From assembly GCA_019561555.1 (NCBI GenBank), contig JAHEQB010000017.1, forward strand, positions 1 to 40,167: a stretch of DNA of 40,167 nt, read 5' to 3'. Within the stretch, counting starts at the first letter, position 1. The number at the start of each line of letters is the position of its first letter. The position numbers were made by a program, and so were the translations under genes. Origin of the DNA: Methanothermococcus sp. SCGC AD-155-C09. Its GTDB lineage: Archaea > AGJL01 > Methanococci > Methanococcales > Methanococcaceae. Positions 8,720 to 17,734 of this stretch are shown in pieces. The notes beneath the pieces are model-generated. The model was given only the letters and a program-made list of their open reading frames with translations. It ran no database searches and was not told the origin of the DNA.

Positions 8720-9400
8720 TTACTCAATATCCTTCCTTATAATTTCAAATCTCCCTGCTGAAGAATGCTTAGAAAAGGCAGATATTCCCAGTTCTTTTAA
8801 ATATTTATAGGTGTAGGTATTCTTTCCATGAATAAGTACCTCTCCTAAATCCTCAACTGTATTTATATCTATGGACATATAAAAGGAAGAAAATATGGAT
8901 ACATTTATATTATTTTTATTACATTGTTCAACATGTTTTATAAAACTAAATCCCTCATAGGATGGTTTAATAATATTTTTTGGTTTTAAAATCAATAAAT
9001 TTGTCCCGCCCCCCCTTGATGGGCATATTACCACAGATTCTTTATCTCCTTCCAACTTCTTTATTATTTCCCTTAAATCAACCCTTCTAATTAGTGGCAC
9101 ATCAGCAGGCACTATCATTACAGAATTTTCCTTTATCCTATTAATTGCACCACATAGGGCTCCATTAAGCCCATTACTCCCATCTTCATATATTTGTATC
9201 ATATTAAGTTCCTCTGAAAATGATAGTATTTCCCTATCCTTACTTACAATATAAACATTATCACATAGGTCCTTTGTTCCATAATATACATCTAAAAGCA
9301 TATTTTTTATGAGGTTCTTTCTTTCTTCAAATGTAAAAAAATTTTTTAGCCTTGATTTTGCAGATTCCAATGGTGAAACAGGAATTAATACTGAGAACAT
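8720..9400 (-). CDS. cofC: 2-phospho-L-lactate guanylyltransferase CofC
   Basis: Activates 2-phospho-L-lactate with GTP to give lactyl-diphosphoguanosine, the precursor joined to Fo by CofD in coenzyme F420 synthesis. F420 is the hydride carrier used alongside Hmd in methanogenesis. The 226-residue protein has the nucleotidyltransferase signature IPVSPLESAKSRLKNFFTFEER (residues 6-27, basic loop), then DGSNGLNGALCGAI (about 72-85) and IVPADVPLI (about 95-103, the metal-binding Asp). The ATG follows GTGATAAA. The gene is not in an operon with other F420 genes here. Confidence 0.93.
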   Translation of the reverse strand: MFSVLIPVSPLESAKSRLKNFFTFEERKNLIKNMLLDVYYGTKDLCDNVYIVSKDREILSFSEELNMIQIYEDGSNGLNGALCGAINRIKENSVMIVPADVPLIRRVDLREIIKKLEGDKESVVICPSRGGGTNLLILKPKNIIKPSYEGFSFIKHVEQCNKNNINVSIFSSFYMSIDINTVEDLGEVLIHGKNTYTYKYLKELGISAFSKHSSAGRFEIIRKDIE

Positions 9401-10090
9401 TTTATCACATTTTTTATTTTAAACTTATTAAAATAATAACATTCCTAAAAAAATAATTATAAGTATTTTTACTAAACAACAAATAAAAGCGAATAAAAAT
9501 ATAAAAATAATAAATAAGGTAAATTAAAATGATTTTATAATTCTAAAATTTAATAATATAACCCTACTTTCCATTACCCATTAAAATAAAAATTAAAACC
9601 TTAGCAGCCCCTCTTCTCACAACTCTATGGGATTTATTTGCAAAAGAACTAACTTGGATATAAGTCCCAGTATGTGAATATTTCCACTATTATCTCCCTT
9701 AGATAGATGGTATTTATATATCCATCCTCTGATTAATTCCTATATTTTTGTTTTATTTTTTCTTATTTTTTACTACATTTCAATTCTATTTTTATTTGTT
9801 TTTAATATTTTAATTATATTTCTGGCAGGTACTAAAACTTATAAAAATTAATTATATAAAAAATCTATGGAATAATAGAGAAAAAATAAGGAACAATTAA
9901 TATATAAAAATAATAATTTATAAAAACAATTAATTATATTAAATTAAATTATTTTTTTAAGAACTTTAAAAAAATATTATAAACTTTATTAATTCTTCAA
10001 AGTTAATTTTTTCTTATTATTTAAGTAATAAACATTTATATTGAATTGATATTTTAAACTATATATTATTTTTTTATTATTATTTTTATT
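9401..10090. other. Gene-free spacer with traces of repeats
   Basis: No gene. The segment 9560-9725 is less AT-rich and shares its layout with 15245-15410: ACCCTACTTTCCATTACCC at the start and a CTTAGATAGATGGTATTTATAT-like end, compared with CTTAGATGGATAGTGTTCATCTAT at 15390. It is probably an old copy of the second repeat family. The rest is A/T tracts. Confidence 0.45.
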
Positions 10091-10386
10091 TATAGTCAAG
10101 GACATAATAATTTAAACTTATTAGGGATATAGGATCACATACTAAATGGTTTCCTCTGCACATCCAGTGCTTAGGGGTGTAGGGGGGAGGGGGTAGTTAT
10201 GGGATTTCTAATTTTTAAGTATTTACTTTCTTTTATTTCTTTAAATTTTAATTTTTTCCTATATTTTAGGATTTAGGTTATTTTATTTTTTTATTTTTTT
10301 AATTTTTAATTTTTTTAATTATTTTTTTATTATTTTTATTTTTTTATATCTTAGATTATAGTTAAGAAATTATGTTCTTAACTATA
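10091..10386 (+). repeat. Dispersed element, best-preserved full-length copy
   Basis: Terminal inverted repeats TATAGTCAAGGACATAAT (10091) and ATTATGTTCTTAACTATA (ending 10386). The core is ACATCC-AGTGCTTA-GGGGTGT, with CAGTGCTTAG at 10165-10174, followed by a G-rich tract with four G runs (10172-10193). The right end holds a perfect 14-bp hairpin, 10355-10368 with 10375-10388. Positions 10088-10183 match the reverse complement of 13264-13359 with one difference, so the two copies are recently related. No reading frame is present, so it would have to move with outside help. Confidence 0.88.
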
Positions 10387-10443
10387 ATTTTTTATTGATT
10401 ATAATTCATCCTTAATTCATGTAAATATAAATATTGAAGACAG

Positions 10444-10558
10444 AAAAAATATACCCACCCTTGGAAAATCCTATGTTCATTGAAGCCCTGTGGCTACTCC
10501 ATAGGACCGCCTTATAGGTGGGACTGTCTTATGCAGTATCATCTTAATCAACTGCATT
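10444..10558 (-). ncRNA. Candidate structured RNA, H/ACA-like
   Basis: A G+C-richer island in AT-rich spacer. On the minus strand it has a leading hairpin ATGCAGT/ACTGCAT (10551-10557 with 10531-10537). Next is a long hairpin built of a lower stem CCCACC/GGTGGG (10517-10522 with 10454-10459), a large internal loop, a 7-bp upper stem TCCTATG/CATAGGA (10500-10506 with 10469-10475) and a cap AGCC/GGCT. The last stem is followed by TATA and six T residues (10449-10444), terminator-like. The sequence ATA is 16 nt from the upper stem, near the spacing of an H/ACA pocket to its ANA box, and a GA-rich asymmetric loop resembles a kink-turn. The function is inferred; another small RNA class is possible. 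Confidence 0.6.
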
Positions 10559-10578
10559 ATAACCATATGCCAATGGAA

Positions 10579-10586
10579 TATATAAA
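10579..10586 (-). promoter_or_regulatory. TATA box of the candidate RNA
   Basis: On the minus strand CTAAAGGTTTATATATT is a classic archaeal BRE/TATA arrangement. Its TATA core is 22-30 nt upstream of the first hairpin, placing the start near 10557. It lies between the candidate RNA and the cfbB stop, so it does not serve a protein gene. Confidence 0.6.
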
Positions 10587-10657
10587 CCTTTAGTAGATTA
10601 CTTTATAATATTTTATTATTTTATAATATTTTACAATATTTTAGGTTTTATAATTTA

Positions 10658-12028
10658 TTACTCCTCCCTTAACAAGTTAGAGGCAAAGTATGGGTTGCCT
10701 ACACAATGTTGATGGGCATAGCCTCCAAGAACCCTCCCTTTATGGGATATTATACCATCCATACTATTTATTATTCCCTTTCCTCGGTTTATATAGTATG
10801 CAAATATTCTTTCCCCTATGTCTATTAATTTAGAATAATGAAATTCATGGGCTTTAAAGGTATGGTCCCTTTTTCCTATTGGACAATCCTCCTTAAAGGT
10901 TCCTAAAACATAACTTAACCCTTGGACATTTTCTGTCATAATGGATCTGCAATTTAATAATCCCACCATTTCAATGTTATCTATGGATTTACTTAAATAC
11001 ATTAATCCCCCACATTCCCCATATATCTTACCATCAAAGTTCCTTATGGAATCTATCATGGAGGTATTACTCTTCAATTTCTCAGCAAATACCTCAGGAT
11101 ATCCTCCCCCAAAGTAAAGTACATCACAATTGGGAATAGTGTCATCCCTTAATGGACTGAAAAATTTAATTTTTGCTCCATTTTCCTCTAATGCATCTAA
11201 GTTATCCCAATAGTAGAAGTTAAATGCCTCATCATAGGCTATGCCCAATGTGCATCTGTTTTTATCGATATTCCACAGTGTGTTTTCTTCAGAATCTTTA
11301 TTACTATGGAAATCCTCCCTACCTTCAAACTCAATACTATTGCTTATATTTATAATCATTTCCAAATCAAGATATTCTTCAACAATAGAGCCCCATAAAT
11401 CTATCTGTTTCTCCATACTTTCCATATTTTCAGGGGTAGGAATAAGGCCCAGATGTCTTTGGGATACTTCAATATTTTTATCCCTTGGTAGGGCCCCAAT
11501 TATCTCTATGTCTGGAATATAATAGGATACGGCCTCCTTTAATTTTTTATAATGGGATTCTCCTCTAATTTTATTGAATATAACTCCCTTAATATTTACC
11601 TTATCATCAAAACTTTTAAATCCTTTAATTATTGCTGCAGCACTTCTCGTTAAACTTCTACAATCCATTATTAAAATTACTGGAGATTCCAAGGACTTTG
11701 AAATTGAGGCAGTGCTCCCCACATCATTATAGGGAGATATTCCCTCATATAATCCCCTAACTCCCTCGATAATGCTTATATCCTTATTTTTAGAGTTTCT
11801 TTTAAATAACTCTCTAATTTGATGCTCCTCCATAAAAAAAGAATCCAAATTTCTACTATGGTTCCCAGTGGCCACTGTATGGTATGTGGGATCTATATAA
11901 TCAGGTCCTATCTTATAGGGTTGCACATTGTATTTCTTAGAAAGGGCCCTCATTATTCCAGTGGCTATTGTTGTTTTACCTACCATTGAGGAGGTTCCAG
12001 CCAATATTACTCTTTTGAAGTTTTTCAT
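10658..12028 (-). CDS. cfbB: Ni-sirohydrochlorin / cobyrinate a,c-diamide synthase (CfbB/CbiA)
   Basis: Glutamine- and ATP-dependent amidase that converts the a- and c-acetate groups of a tetrapyrrole to amides. In methanogens the substrate is Ni-sirohydrochlorin on the way to coenzyme F430 of methyl-CoM reductase, and the same enzyme can serve cobamide synthesis. The N-terminal dethiobiotin-synthetase-like domain has the P-loop [10 protein letters not shown] (11-20), then [13 protein letters not shown] and EGVRGLYEG. The C-terminal class I glutaminase domain has FGGGYPE, the nucleophile Cys in [10 protein letters not shown] (about 339) and HEFHYS. At 456 residues it is full length. AGGGA precedes the ATG. 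From one locus I cannot tell whether the cell uses it for one pathway or both. Confidence 0.92.
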   Translation of the reverse strand: MKNFKRVILAGTSSMVGKTTIATGIMRALSKKYNVQPYKIGPDYIDPTYHTVATGNHSRNLDSFFMEEHQIRELFKRNSKNKDISIIEGVRGLYEGISPYNDVGSTASISKSLESPVILIMDCRSLTRSAAAIIKGFKSFDDKVNIKGVIFNKIRGESHYKKLKEAVSYYIPDIEIIGALPRDKNIEVSQRHLGLIPTPENMESMEKQIDLWGSIVEEYLDLEMIINISNSIEFEGREDFHSNKDSEENTLWNIDKNRCTLGIAYDEAFNFYYWDNLDALEENGAKIKFFSPLRDDTIPNCDVLYFGGGYPEVFAEKLKSNTSMIDSIRNFDGKIYGECGGLMYLSKSIDNIEMVGLLNCRSIMTENVQGLSYVLGTFKEDCPIGKRDHTFKAHEFHYSKLIDIGERIFAYYINRGKGIINSMDGIISHKGRVLGGYAHQHCVGNPYFASNLLREE

Positions 12029-12239
12029 TATTTCCCTTTTTAAATGATGTTTTTTTATTTGTTTTTCATTTATAGGATGATAGTATTATAATTAAGATAA
12101 TATAAAATAATGTAAAAATAGTGATTCTTATGGGAGTTCCAAGTTAATATAATAATTTTTTTATATATATTATGATTATTTGTAGTAAATAAAATAACTA
12201 TTTTTTTAAATACGCCTTAAAAAAATAATGTATATAAAA

Positions 12240-12585
12240 AATTAAAAGCAAAAAAACAAAAAATAATTTAATATAATTAAAAAATTGTAAAAAATTAATG
12301 TTAAAAATAAAATACATAGAATAATTAAAAAATATGGGAAAATCTTAAAATGCCTAAATATAAATAATACTTAAAAAGTAAAAATCCCATCATTATTCTT
12401 TCCTAATGCTCCTAAGCACTGGGGAAAGGATAATTCTCCCTGAGGGGTTTATTATGGGATCCTAATTAGGTTAAGGTAAGGGACTGATAGTAATCCTTTT
12501 GTTAATATTATTATTTTTTTATTCTATTATTCTATTATTTATCTTTTAGATCTAAAGTTGAAATATATATGTTTGACCATATATT
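12240..12585 (-). repeat. Dispersed element, minus-orientation copy
   Basis: Core CCTAAGCACTGG at 12411-12422. The outer stem is CTTTCC/GGAAAG (12399-12404 with 12422-12427), different in sequence from other copies but still able to pair. AAAAAGTAAAAATCCCAT lies before it, and the end ATATATGTTTGACCATATA is near 12585. The boundaries are approximate. Confidence 0.65.
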
Positions 12586-12739
12586 AAAATAAAAAATATT
12601 ATAAAAATAAAGAATAATTTTTTATTATTTTAAAATTTTAAGATTATTCTGTTTATATTAATATTTTATTTTTTTAATAATTTTATAAATAGGAAATAAA
12701 ATATTAATAAATAGAAATATTTTTCTACTTTATATTGAT

Positions 12740-12775
12740 ATAACTTTCATAATACACCTGCCAAAGGATTCTGCC
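12740..12775 (-). repeat. Repeat containing ATTATGAAAGTTAT, copy 2
   Basis: Reverse complement of the pattern at 3853-3896: GGCAGAAT, then CAGG-TGTATTATGAAAGTTAT. It lies in the cfbB-argB spacer, which otherwise holds only element copies and A/T tracts. Confidence 0.6.
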
Positions 12776-13094
12776 CACTCTCCTAGTAATCAGAGCATTA
12801 AGAAGAATAATTACGAAATTATTTTTATTTTTTTAGATGGTAAAAATCTTATTTTTTTATCTTATTTTAGCTATATAAAAATAATCCTTAATTATTCCTC
12901 TTTAATTAATCTATTATACTTTTTAATCATTTATTAATTATTGTTGTAGAATATTTTTTTATTTTAGATTAAAGTTAAATTATATAACTGATTATAATAA
13001 TAAATATAATTTTTTTAAATTAAATCATTTTTATTAAATTATTTTTGAATATTCAAATCTTTATTATTTTTTTATAATTTAAAATATTCTTTAT

Positions 13095-13357
13095 TATAGT
13101 TAGGAACATAAATTTTTTAAAAACTATAATCTAAAATATAATAAAATTAAAAAAATTAAAATTAAAATAACCCAAATTCTAAGATATAGGAAAAATTAAA
13201 CATTTAGTGAAATAAAAGAAAGTAGATACTTAAAAATTAGAAATCCTATAACCTACCCTCTTTTCCTACATCCCTAAGCACTGGATGTGCAGAGGAAACC
13301 ATTTAGTATGTGATCCTATATCCCTAATAAGTTTAAATTATTATGTCCTTGACTATA
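13095..13357 (-). repeat. Dispersed element, full-length copy abutting argB
   Basis: 263 bp between TATAGTTAGGAACATAAAT (13095) and ATTATGTCCTTGACTATA (ending 13357). The core CCTAAGCACTGG is at 13273-13284 inside a perfect ACATCC/GGATGT stem. The right third is almost identical to the inverted copy at 10091-10386. Its end is 22 bp from the argB ATG, so the argB transcription start must lie inside or at the edge of the element unless the gene is read from further upstream. Confidence 0.88.
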
Positions 13358-13379
13358 AATGCATAAAAAAGGTGAAATA

Positions 13380-14270
13380 ATGAATATTGATAATTCCCTA
13401 AAGGCTGAGATATTAACAGAGGCCCTGCCCTATATATGTAAGTTTCAAGATCAAAAGATTGTAATAAAGTATGGGGGCCATGCCATGGTGAATAAGGAGG
13501 CTAAAAATTGGGTGGCAAAGGATGTGGTTCTTTTAAGATTTGTTGGCCTAAATCCAGTTGTAGTTCATGGAGGAGGCCCTGAAATAGATGCTGCAATGAA
13601 AAAAATGGGAAAACAACCAGAGTTTATCCATGGTTTAAGGGTTACAGATGAGGAAACCTTGGACATAGTTAAGATGATATTAACTGGGAAAATCAATGGG
13701 GATATTGTCTCTAAACTTGGAAAATATGGGGGAAAGGCCATAGGACTCTCTGGAAAATCAGGGTATTTAATTGAGGCCAGAAAAAAAATACAATATATTA
13801 TAAAGGACAATGAAAAAATTGAGGTTGATTTAGGGAGAGTTGGGGAAGTGGAAAGGATAAACACTGAATTAATAGACCTACTATTGGAAAAAAAATACAT
13901 CCCTGTAATATCCCCCATTGGAATAGATAGTAAGGGAGAGGCATTTAATTTAAATGCAGATATAGTTGCAGGAGATATTGCTGGAGCCATTAATGCAAAG
14001 AAGTTGATTATGATCACAGATGTTAATGGTATTATGGAGGATGTAAAGGATCCCTCCACCCTCTTTAAAAAACTTACTATATCTGAGATAGAGGAGTTAA
14101 TCAATAAGGGCGTAATTTCTGGAGGAATGATACCAAAGGTTGAGGCCTGTATAAATGCCCTAAACAAAGGAGTGGAAAGTGTTCATATAATAAATGGAAA
14201 GATACCCCATTCCATTCTCTTAGAGATATTTACAGAGAAGGGAATTGGAACTATGGTAGTTAGGGATTAG
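13380..14270 (+). CDS. argB: Acetylglutamate kinase
   Basis: Phosphorylates N-acetyl-L-glutamate with ATP, the second step of arginine synthesis. Amino-acid kinase fold: VIKYGGHAMVN with the phosphate-binding Lys-Gly-Gly (about residues 25-34), VVHGGGPEIDAAM (about 60-72), then NLNADIVAGDIAGAINAKKLIMITDVNGI and GGMIPKVEACINAL near the C-terminus. The chosen start gives 296 residues; an ATG seven codons upstream at 13359 is open, but the GGTGAAATA site at 13371-13379 serves the downstream ATG. It converges with the next gene, whose stop is 4 bp away. A TATA-like TTTAAATTATT at 13332-13342 inside the repeat could drive it. Confidence 0.96.
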   Translation: MNIDNSLKAEILTEALPYICKFQDQKIVIKYGGHAMVNKEAKNWVAKDVVLLRFVGLNPVVVHGGGPEIDAAMKKMGKQPEFIHGLRVTDEETLDIVKMILTGKINGDIVSKLGKYGGKAIGLSGKSGYLIEARKKIQYIIKDNEKIEVDLGRVGEVERINTELIDLLLEKKYIPVISPIGIDSKGEAFNLNADIVAGDIAGAINAKKLIMITDVNGIMEDVKDPSTLFKKLTISEIEELINKGVISGGMIPKVEACINALNKGVESVHIINGKIPHSILLEIFTEKGIGTMVVRD

Positions 14271-14274
14271 GGCT

Positions 14275-14751
14275 TTATTTTACTTTTATTCCTAATAAGT
14301 CATAGGCCACATTTATAAAAATAGGTAGAATATAAAATAAAGATACAAATCCCCCTAAGAATCCAGTTATAAACCTTAATTCATTAAAACTCTCCCTTAA
14401 ACCTATTAACTGAGTAGTACCATCTATTCCCATAGGAATTAATGCCAAAATTAGATACCATCTATTTGGAGTCTTGAAGTTATTTAATCTTTTAATAAAT
14501 GGATAGATAATCATACCAAATAAAATCCCTGTATAGATTCCAAAGCATCGGGCACATACTGCCATTTTATGGTTAAATATGTAATAACTCCTTTCAGGCA
14601 TTTGATGACAGATCTGGGAGTATATACTGTAAATAAAAAGAGAGGATAGTTCATCTATATCATATAGGTAAGGTGCTAAAAAAATACCCATATAAAAAAT
14701 AAGAAATAAAAATAGCATGGTTAAGTAAATGTAAAGAATCTTTTTATCCAT
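14275..14751 (-). CDS. DUF2085 family membrane protein
   Basis: A 158-residue integral membrane protein with about four hydrophobic segments (residues 5-30, 66-85, 100-115 and 130-150). It shows the conserved DUF2085 cysteine pattern CHQMPERS (48-55) and CARCFGIYTG (66-75), which might bind a metal. The function is unknown in the family. The start is 10 bp after the stop of the upstream membrane-protein gene on the same strand, so the two probably form an operon. It converges with argB. Confidence 0.85.
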   Translation of the reverse strand: MDKKILYIYLTMLFLFLIFYMGIFLAPYLYDIDELSSLFIYSIYSQICHQMPERSYYIFNHKMAVCARCFGIYTGILFGMIIYPFIKRLNNFKTPNRWYLILALIPMGIDGTTQLIGLRESFNELRFITGFLGGFVSLFYILPIFINVAYDLLGIKVK

Positions 14752-14761
14752 ATTATCATTT

Positions 14762-15193
14762 TTATTTATTTTTTAATTTCCCGTAGAGTATCCCTCCAAT
14801 GACTCCAGAGATGGCACCTATTACCACATAGAAGGGAATGTATGTTATATACCAGTCTACTGCAATCCTACTCTCCATATATACTTCCTCAATATAGTAG
14901 CCTGTCATAGATGGATCAATATAATAACTTACCATAGATGGAACTGCCGCAATAATTATCAACATATCTAAACACCAACTTACAAATCCTCCAATACCTC
15001 CACTTAATCCTCCAGCTACTATATACTCCATATTACTTCTTGGAAATTCTTTACTTATTAAATAGGCAGTGATAACACCAGATAGGAGATAAGGAATAAT
15101 ATATGTTGGAAATGGAAGAAAGGAAAAAAGTACTCCACCGACAATACCTCCAATAATTATGGGTTTAATCCTCTCCTCTTTTATATATTTCAT
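14762..15193 (-). CDS. Small membrane protein, DUF5518-like
   Basis: 143 residues with four glycine-rich hydrophobic segments (about 11-30, 33-48, 57-82 and 118-138) and a basic N-terminus KYIKEERIKP. The repeated pattern GGIVGGVLF ... AGGLSGGIGG ... IGAISGVIGGILYG is typical of archaeal DUF5518-type proteins of unknown function. AGGTAAAG precedes the ATG. It is the first gene of a two-gene unit with the DUF2085 protein. The family assignment is from overall pattern only. Confidence 0.8.
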   Translation of the reverse strand: MKYIKEERIKPIIIGGIVGGVLFSFLPFPTYIIPYLLSGVITAYLISKEFPRSNMEYIVAGGLSGGIGGFVSWCLDMLIIIAAVPSMVSYYIDPSMTGYYIEEVYMESRIAVDWYITYIPFYVVIGAISGVIGGILYGKLKNK

Positions 15194-15936
15194 ACTTTAC
15201 CTTAATAAAAGGCTTTAAAGATAACTCTGTTTTTCTTTAATTATAATAACCCTATACTTACGTATTCCCTATTACCTTGATAGTTTCTTCTTTTAACCTT
15301 TTAGTAAAATCCTTTTTTCCTTGAGGCAAGAATTAAAGGTTATAAGGTTATGCAGGGATATTGTCTCCCTATTGGCCTTAGATGGATAGTGTTCATCTAT
15401 AACTGGTTTTATTAATTCTCTTATTCTTTCATTTCTTTTGTGTATTTTTCTACTGGGTTTATAATATTTATATAGGTATTATTTATATTATTTTTGATGG
15501 GAAGTAGGGTTTTATATAGTTAAATAAATAAATTTATAAAAAAATTGTTTTAAATAAATATCTATAAAAAATAAAAACCTATAAAATTTTAGGTTCTATT
15601 AAATTGTAATTAATAAAATAAATATAATTAAAATATAGTTAATAATGAATAATAAGATTTAATGGAAAAATAAGAAAAATAATAAATATAAGAATAAGAA
15701 AATTAACTAAATTATTTGACTAAATACTACCTATCTAAGAATACTTAGGAAGATAATATTATAAAATCTAAAGAGAAAGGAGCTAAAAGTATTTTTCCTT
15801 GCAGATAACTTATAAGATTTATGGGCTGTGAGCAGGAAAGGTTATCTATTAAGACTATTTTTTTGGAATTTTTATTGTTAATAATTGATGGGGTTAAGAT
15901 TATATAAGTTATTTTTTAAATAATTTTGGTGATTTT
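15194..15936. other. Gene-free spacer upstream of trm1
   Basis: No gene. It holds a long decayed element of the second repeat family (about 15245-15420, including the 42-bp repeat), and a 7-bp inverted repeat AGATAAC/GTTATCT around 15803-15855 (stem arms about 43 nt apart) in a less AT-rich patch. GATGGGAAGTAGGGTT at 15497 is the reverse complement of the start pattern seen at 6352 and 9560. Confidence 0.4.
15281..15322 (+). repeat. 42-bp repeat, copy 2
   Basis: Identical to 3644-3685 and in the same orientation. It lies in the divergent spacer between a membrane-protein operon and trm1. Confidence 0.8.
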
Positions 15937-17067
15937 ATGGAAATAATAAGGGAAGGCCAGATAAAACTAAAAGTGCCAAAAAATAGATCCCTATCAAAAA
16001 AGGACAAAATATTTTACAATTCTGTAATGGAGACTAACAGAGATATATCTATTGCTGTTGTACAAAGTTTATTAAGTGACCATAAAAGAGAGGACTTTAT
16101 AATATGTGATCCATTAGGGGGAAGTGGTGTTAGGGGTTTAAGATATGCTAAGGAGTTGATTAATCCCTCAGGTAAGATAAAGGTAATAATTGGGGATATA
16201 AATCCAAATGCAATTAAATTGGCAAGGGAAAATTTAAAAATAAACAATTTGGAGAATGTGGAAATAATCCACAAGGATGCAAATGTCCTTCTATCAGAAA
16301 ATTTTAGAACATTTAATGTGGTAGATTTGGATCCATTTGGCTCCCCCAATCCTTATATAGATAGTGCTATTCGTAGTTGTATTACAAAGAATGGATTATT
16401 ATCTATGACAGCCACAGATACGGCAGTTTTATATGGCACATATCGAAAAACATGTATTAGAAATTATGATGCTATACCAATATTAGGAGATAAAGAATTA
16501 GCAATTAGGCTTTTAATAGGGTATGCCATAAGAATGGCCTCTAAGTATGATATTGGACTTAAACCCATATTTTCCCATTTCACTGATCACTATATTAGAA
16601 CCTTTTTAATAACTGAGAGAGGGGCAAAAAAAGCCGATAATTCCTTAAAAAAATTAGGGTATATAAAAATAGAAAATGAAGAAAAAATAATAAAATTAAG
16701 GGAAGATGGATTTGAAAGGGGGTTTGGAGGTGTTTTTTATTTGGAACCTATAAATGATAGGGATATTGTAAAGTCATCTTTAAAGGTTGTTGGGGATAAA
16801 AACTATTCCGAGAGAAGTAAAAAAATAATTGGGGAGATATATGAAGAGAGTGCCTTAAGTGATGTAATAGGTTGCTACGATATTCATAATATATGCAGTA
16901 ATATAAAGGAACTTGCACCTCCCATCCATGAGTTAATTGATAGATTAAAGGAGATGGGTTTTAAGGCATCAAGAACCCACTATAACCCAAATGGTATTAA
17001 AACAGATGGGAAAGTTATTGATGTTATTAATTGTATTCGTGAATATAATAAAAATAAAGGGAAATAG
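15937..17067 (+). CDS. trm1: tRNA (guanine26-N2)-dimethyltransferase Trm1
   Basis: SAM-dependent enzyme that makes m2G and m2,2G at position 26 of tRNA, the hinge between D and anticodon stems. The 376-residue length is typical of archaeal Trm1. It starts with the family motif EGQIKLKVPK (6-15). SAM motif I is DPLGGSGVRGLRYAKE (58-73), the acidic motif is VIIGDINPNA, the catalytic motif is LDPFGSPNPYIDSA (about 130-143), and TDTAVLYGTYRKTCIRNY follows. The C-terminal domain ends with RTHYNPNGIKTD. GGTGATTTT precedes the ATG. It is monocistronic. Confidence 0.96.
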   Translation: MEIIREGQIKLKVPKNRSLSKKDKIFYNSVMETNRDISIAVVQSLLSDHKREDFIICDPLGGSGVRGLRYAKELINPSGKIKVIIGDINPNAIKLARENLKINNLENVEIIHKDANVLLSENFRTFNVVDLDPFGSPNPYIDSAIRSCITKNGLLSMTATDTAVLYGTYRKTCIRNYDAIPILGDKELAIRLLIGYAIRMASKYDIGLKPIFSHFTDHYIRTFLITERGAKKADNSLKKLGYIKIENEEKIIKLREDGFERGFGGVFYLEPINDRDIVKSSLKVVGDKNYSERSKKIIGEIYEESALSDVIGCYDIHNICSNIKELAPPIHELIDRLKEMGFKASRTHYNPNGIKTDGKVIDVINCIREYNKNKGK

Positions 17068-17101
17068 AGATATTAATGTTTAATTCTTTTTATTAGTGGT
17101 A

Positions 17102-17648
17102 TATAGTATGGCACATAATATTTTTAAATTATATAAATAAAAAAATAATATAAAAAAATTAAAAATAAAAAAAATAATAAAATAAAATTAAAATAATCCA
17201 AATACCTATAAAAGGAAATGGAATATTTAATAAAAAGTAATACTTAAAATCAAATACTAAAAAAGTAGAAATTAATACTAATTAAAAATATAAAGAAAAT
17301 AAATACTAAACCTACTTCACATTAAAAATAAAGTATAATAAATAACATTTCTCAGAAAATACATTAAATGAAGATTATAAATTTATAATCAAGAGTATTA
17401 TCTAAACCTATCTTCAATATAAAAATAATAAAAAAATAATTTAAATCTTGAGATATAAAGAAAAATAATATACTTAAATTAAATAACTAAAAAGTAAAAA
17501 TTCTATATTACTTAAAGAGGTAATAAAAAATAATATTTAAAAAGTAAAAATTCTAATGCCAATATACTCCTTCTCCTTACACTCCCAAACACTGAACGTG
17601 CAGAGGAAACCCTTTATATGGATTTAAAATATTATATGTTTTACTATA
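17102..17648 (-). repeat. Dispersed element, composite minus-orientation copy
   Basis: Begins TATAGTATGGCACATAATA (17102) and ends ATTATATGTTTTACTATA (17648), matching family termini. The core is CCCAAACACTGA at 17584-17594, followed by CGTGCAGAGGAAACCC as in 13285-13300. The subunit ACTTAAAAAGTARAAATTCT recurs several times (near 17240-17275, 17475-17510 and 17530-17555), so two or more insertions seem nested. It explains most of the gene-free stretch 17068-17734. Confidence 0.6.
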
Positions 17649-17734
17649 ATCCTCCTATAAAATTAGAAAAAAATATAGCAGGTAAGTATTAAAACTACAA
17701 GGAAATAAGGCATGGAATAATTATGGAACTTCAG

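Noticed and set aside
10444-10558. Plus-strand reading of the structured RNA
   Set aside because: An AAATATAAATA sequence upstream could be a plus-strand TATA box, but no ANA box follows the stem on that strand and the better promoter and T-run both favour the minus strand.
13565-14167. 200-codon open frame antisense to argB
   Set aside because: It lies wholly inside argB, which is conserved along its full length; the frame has no ribosome site and a composition typical of antisense reading.
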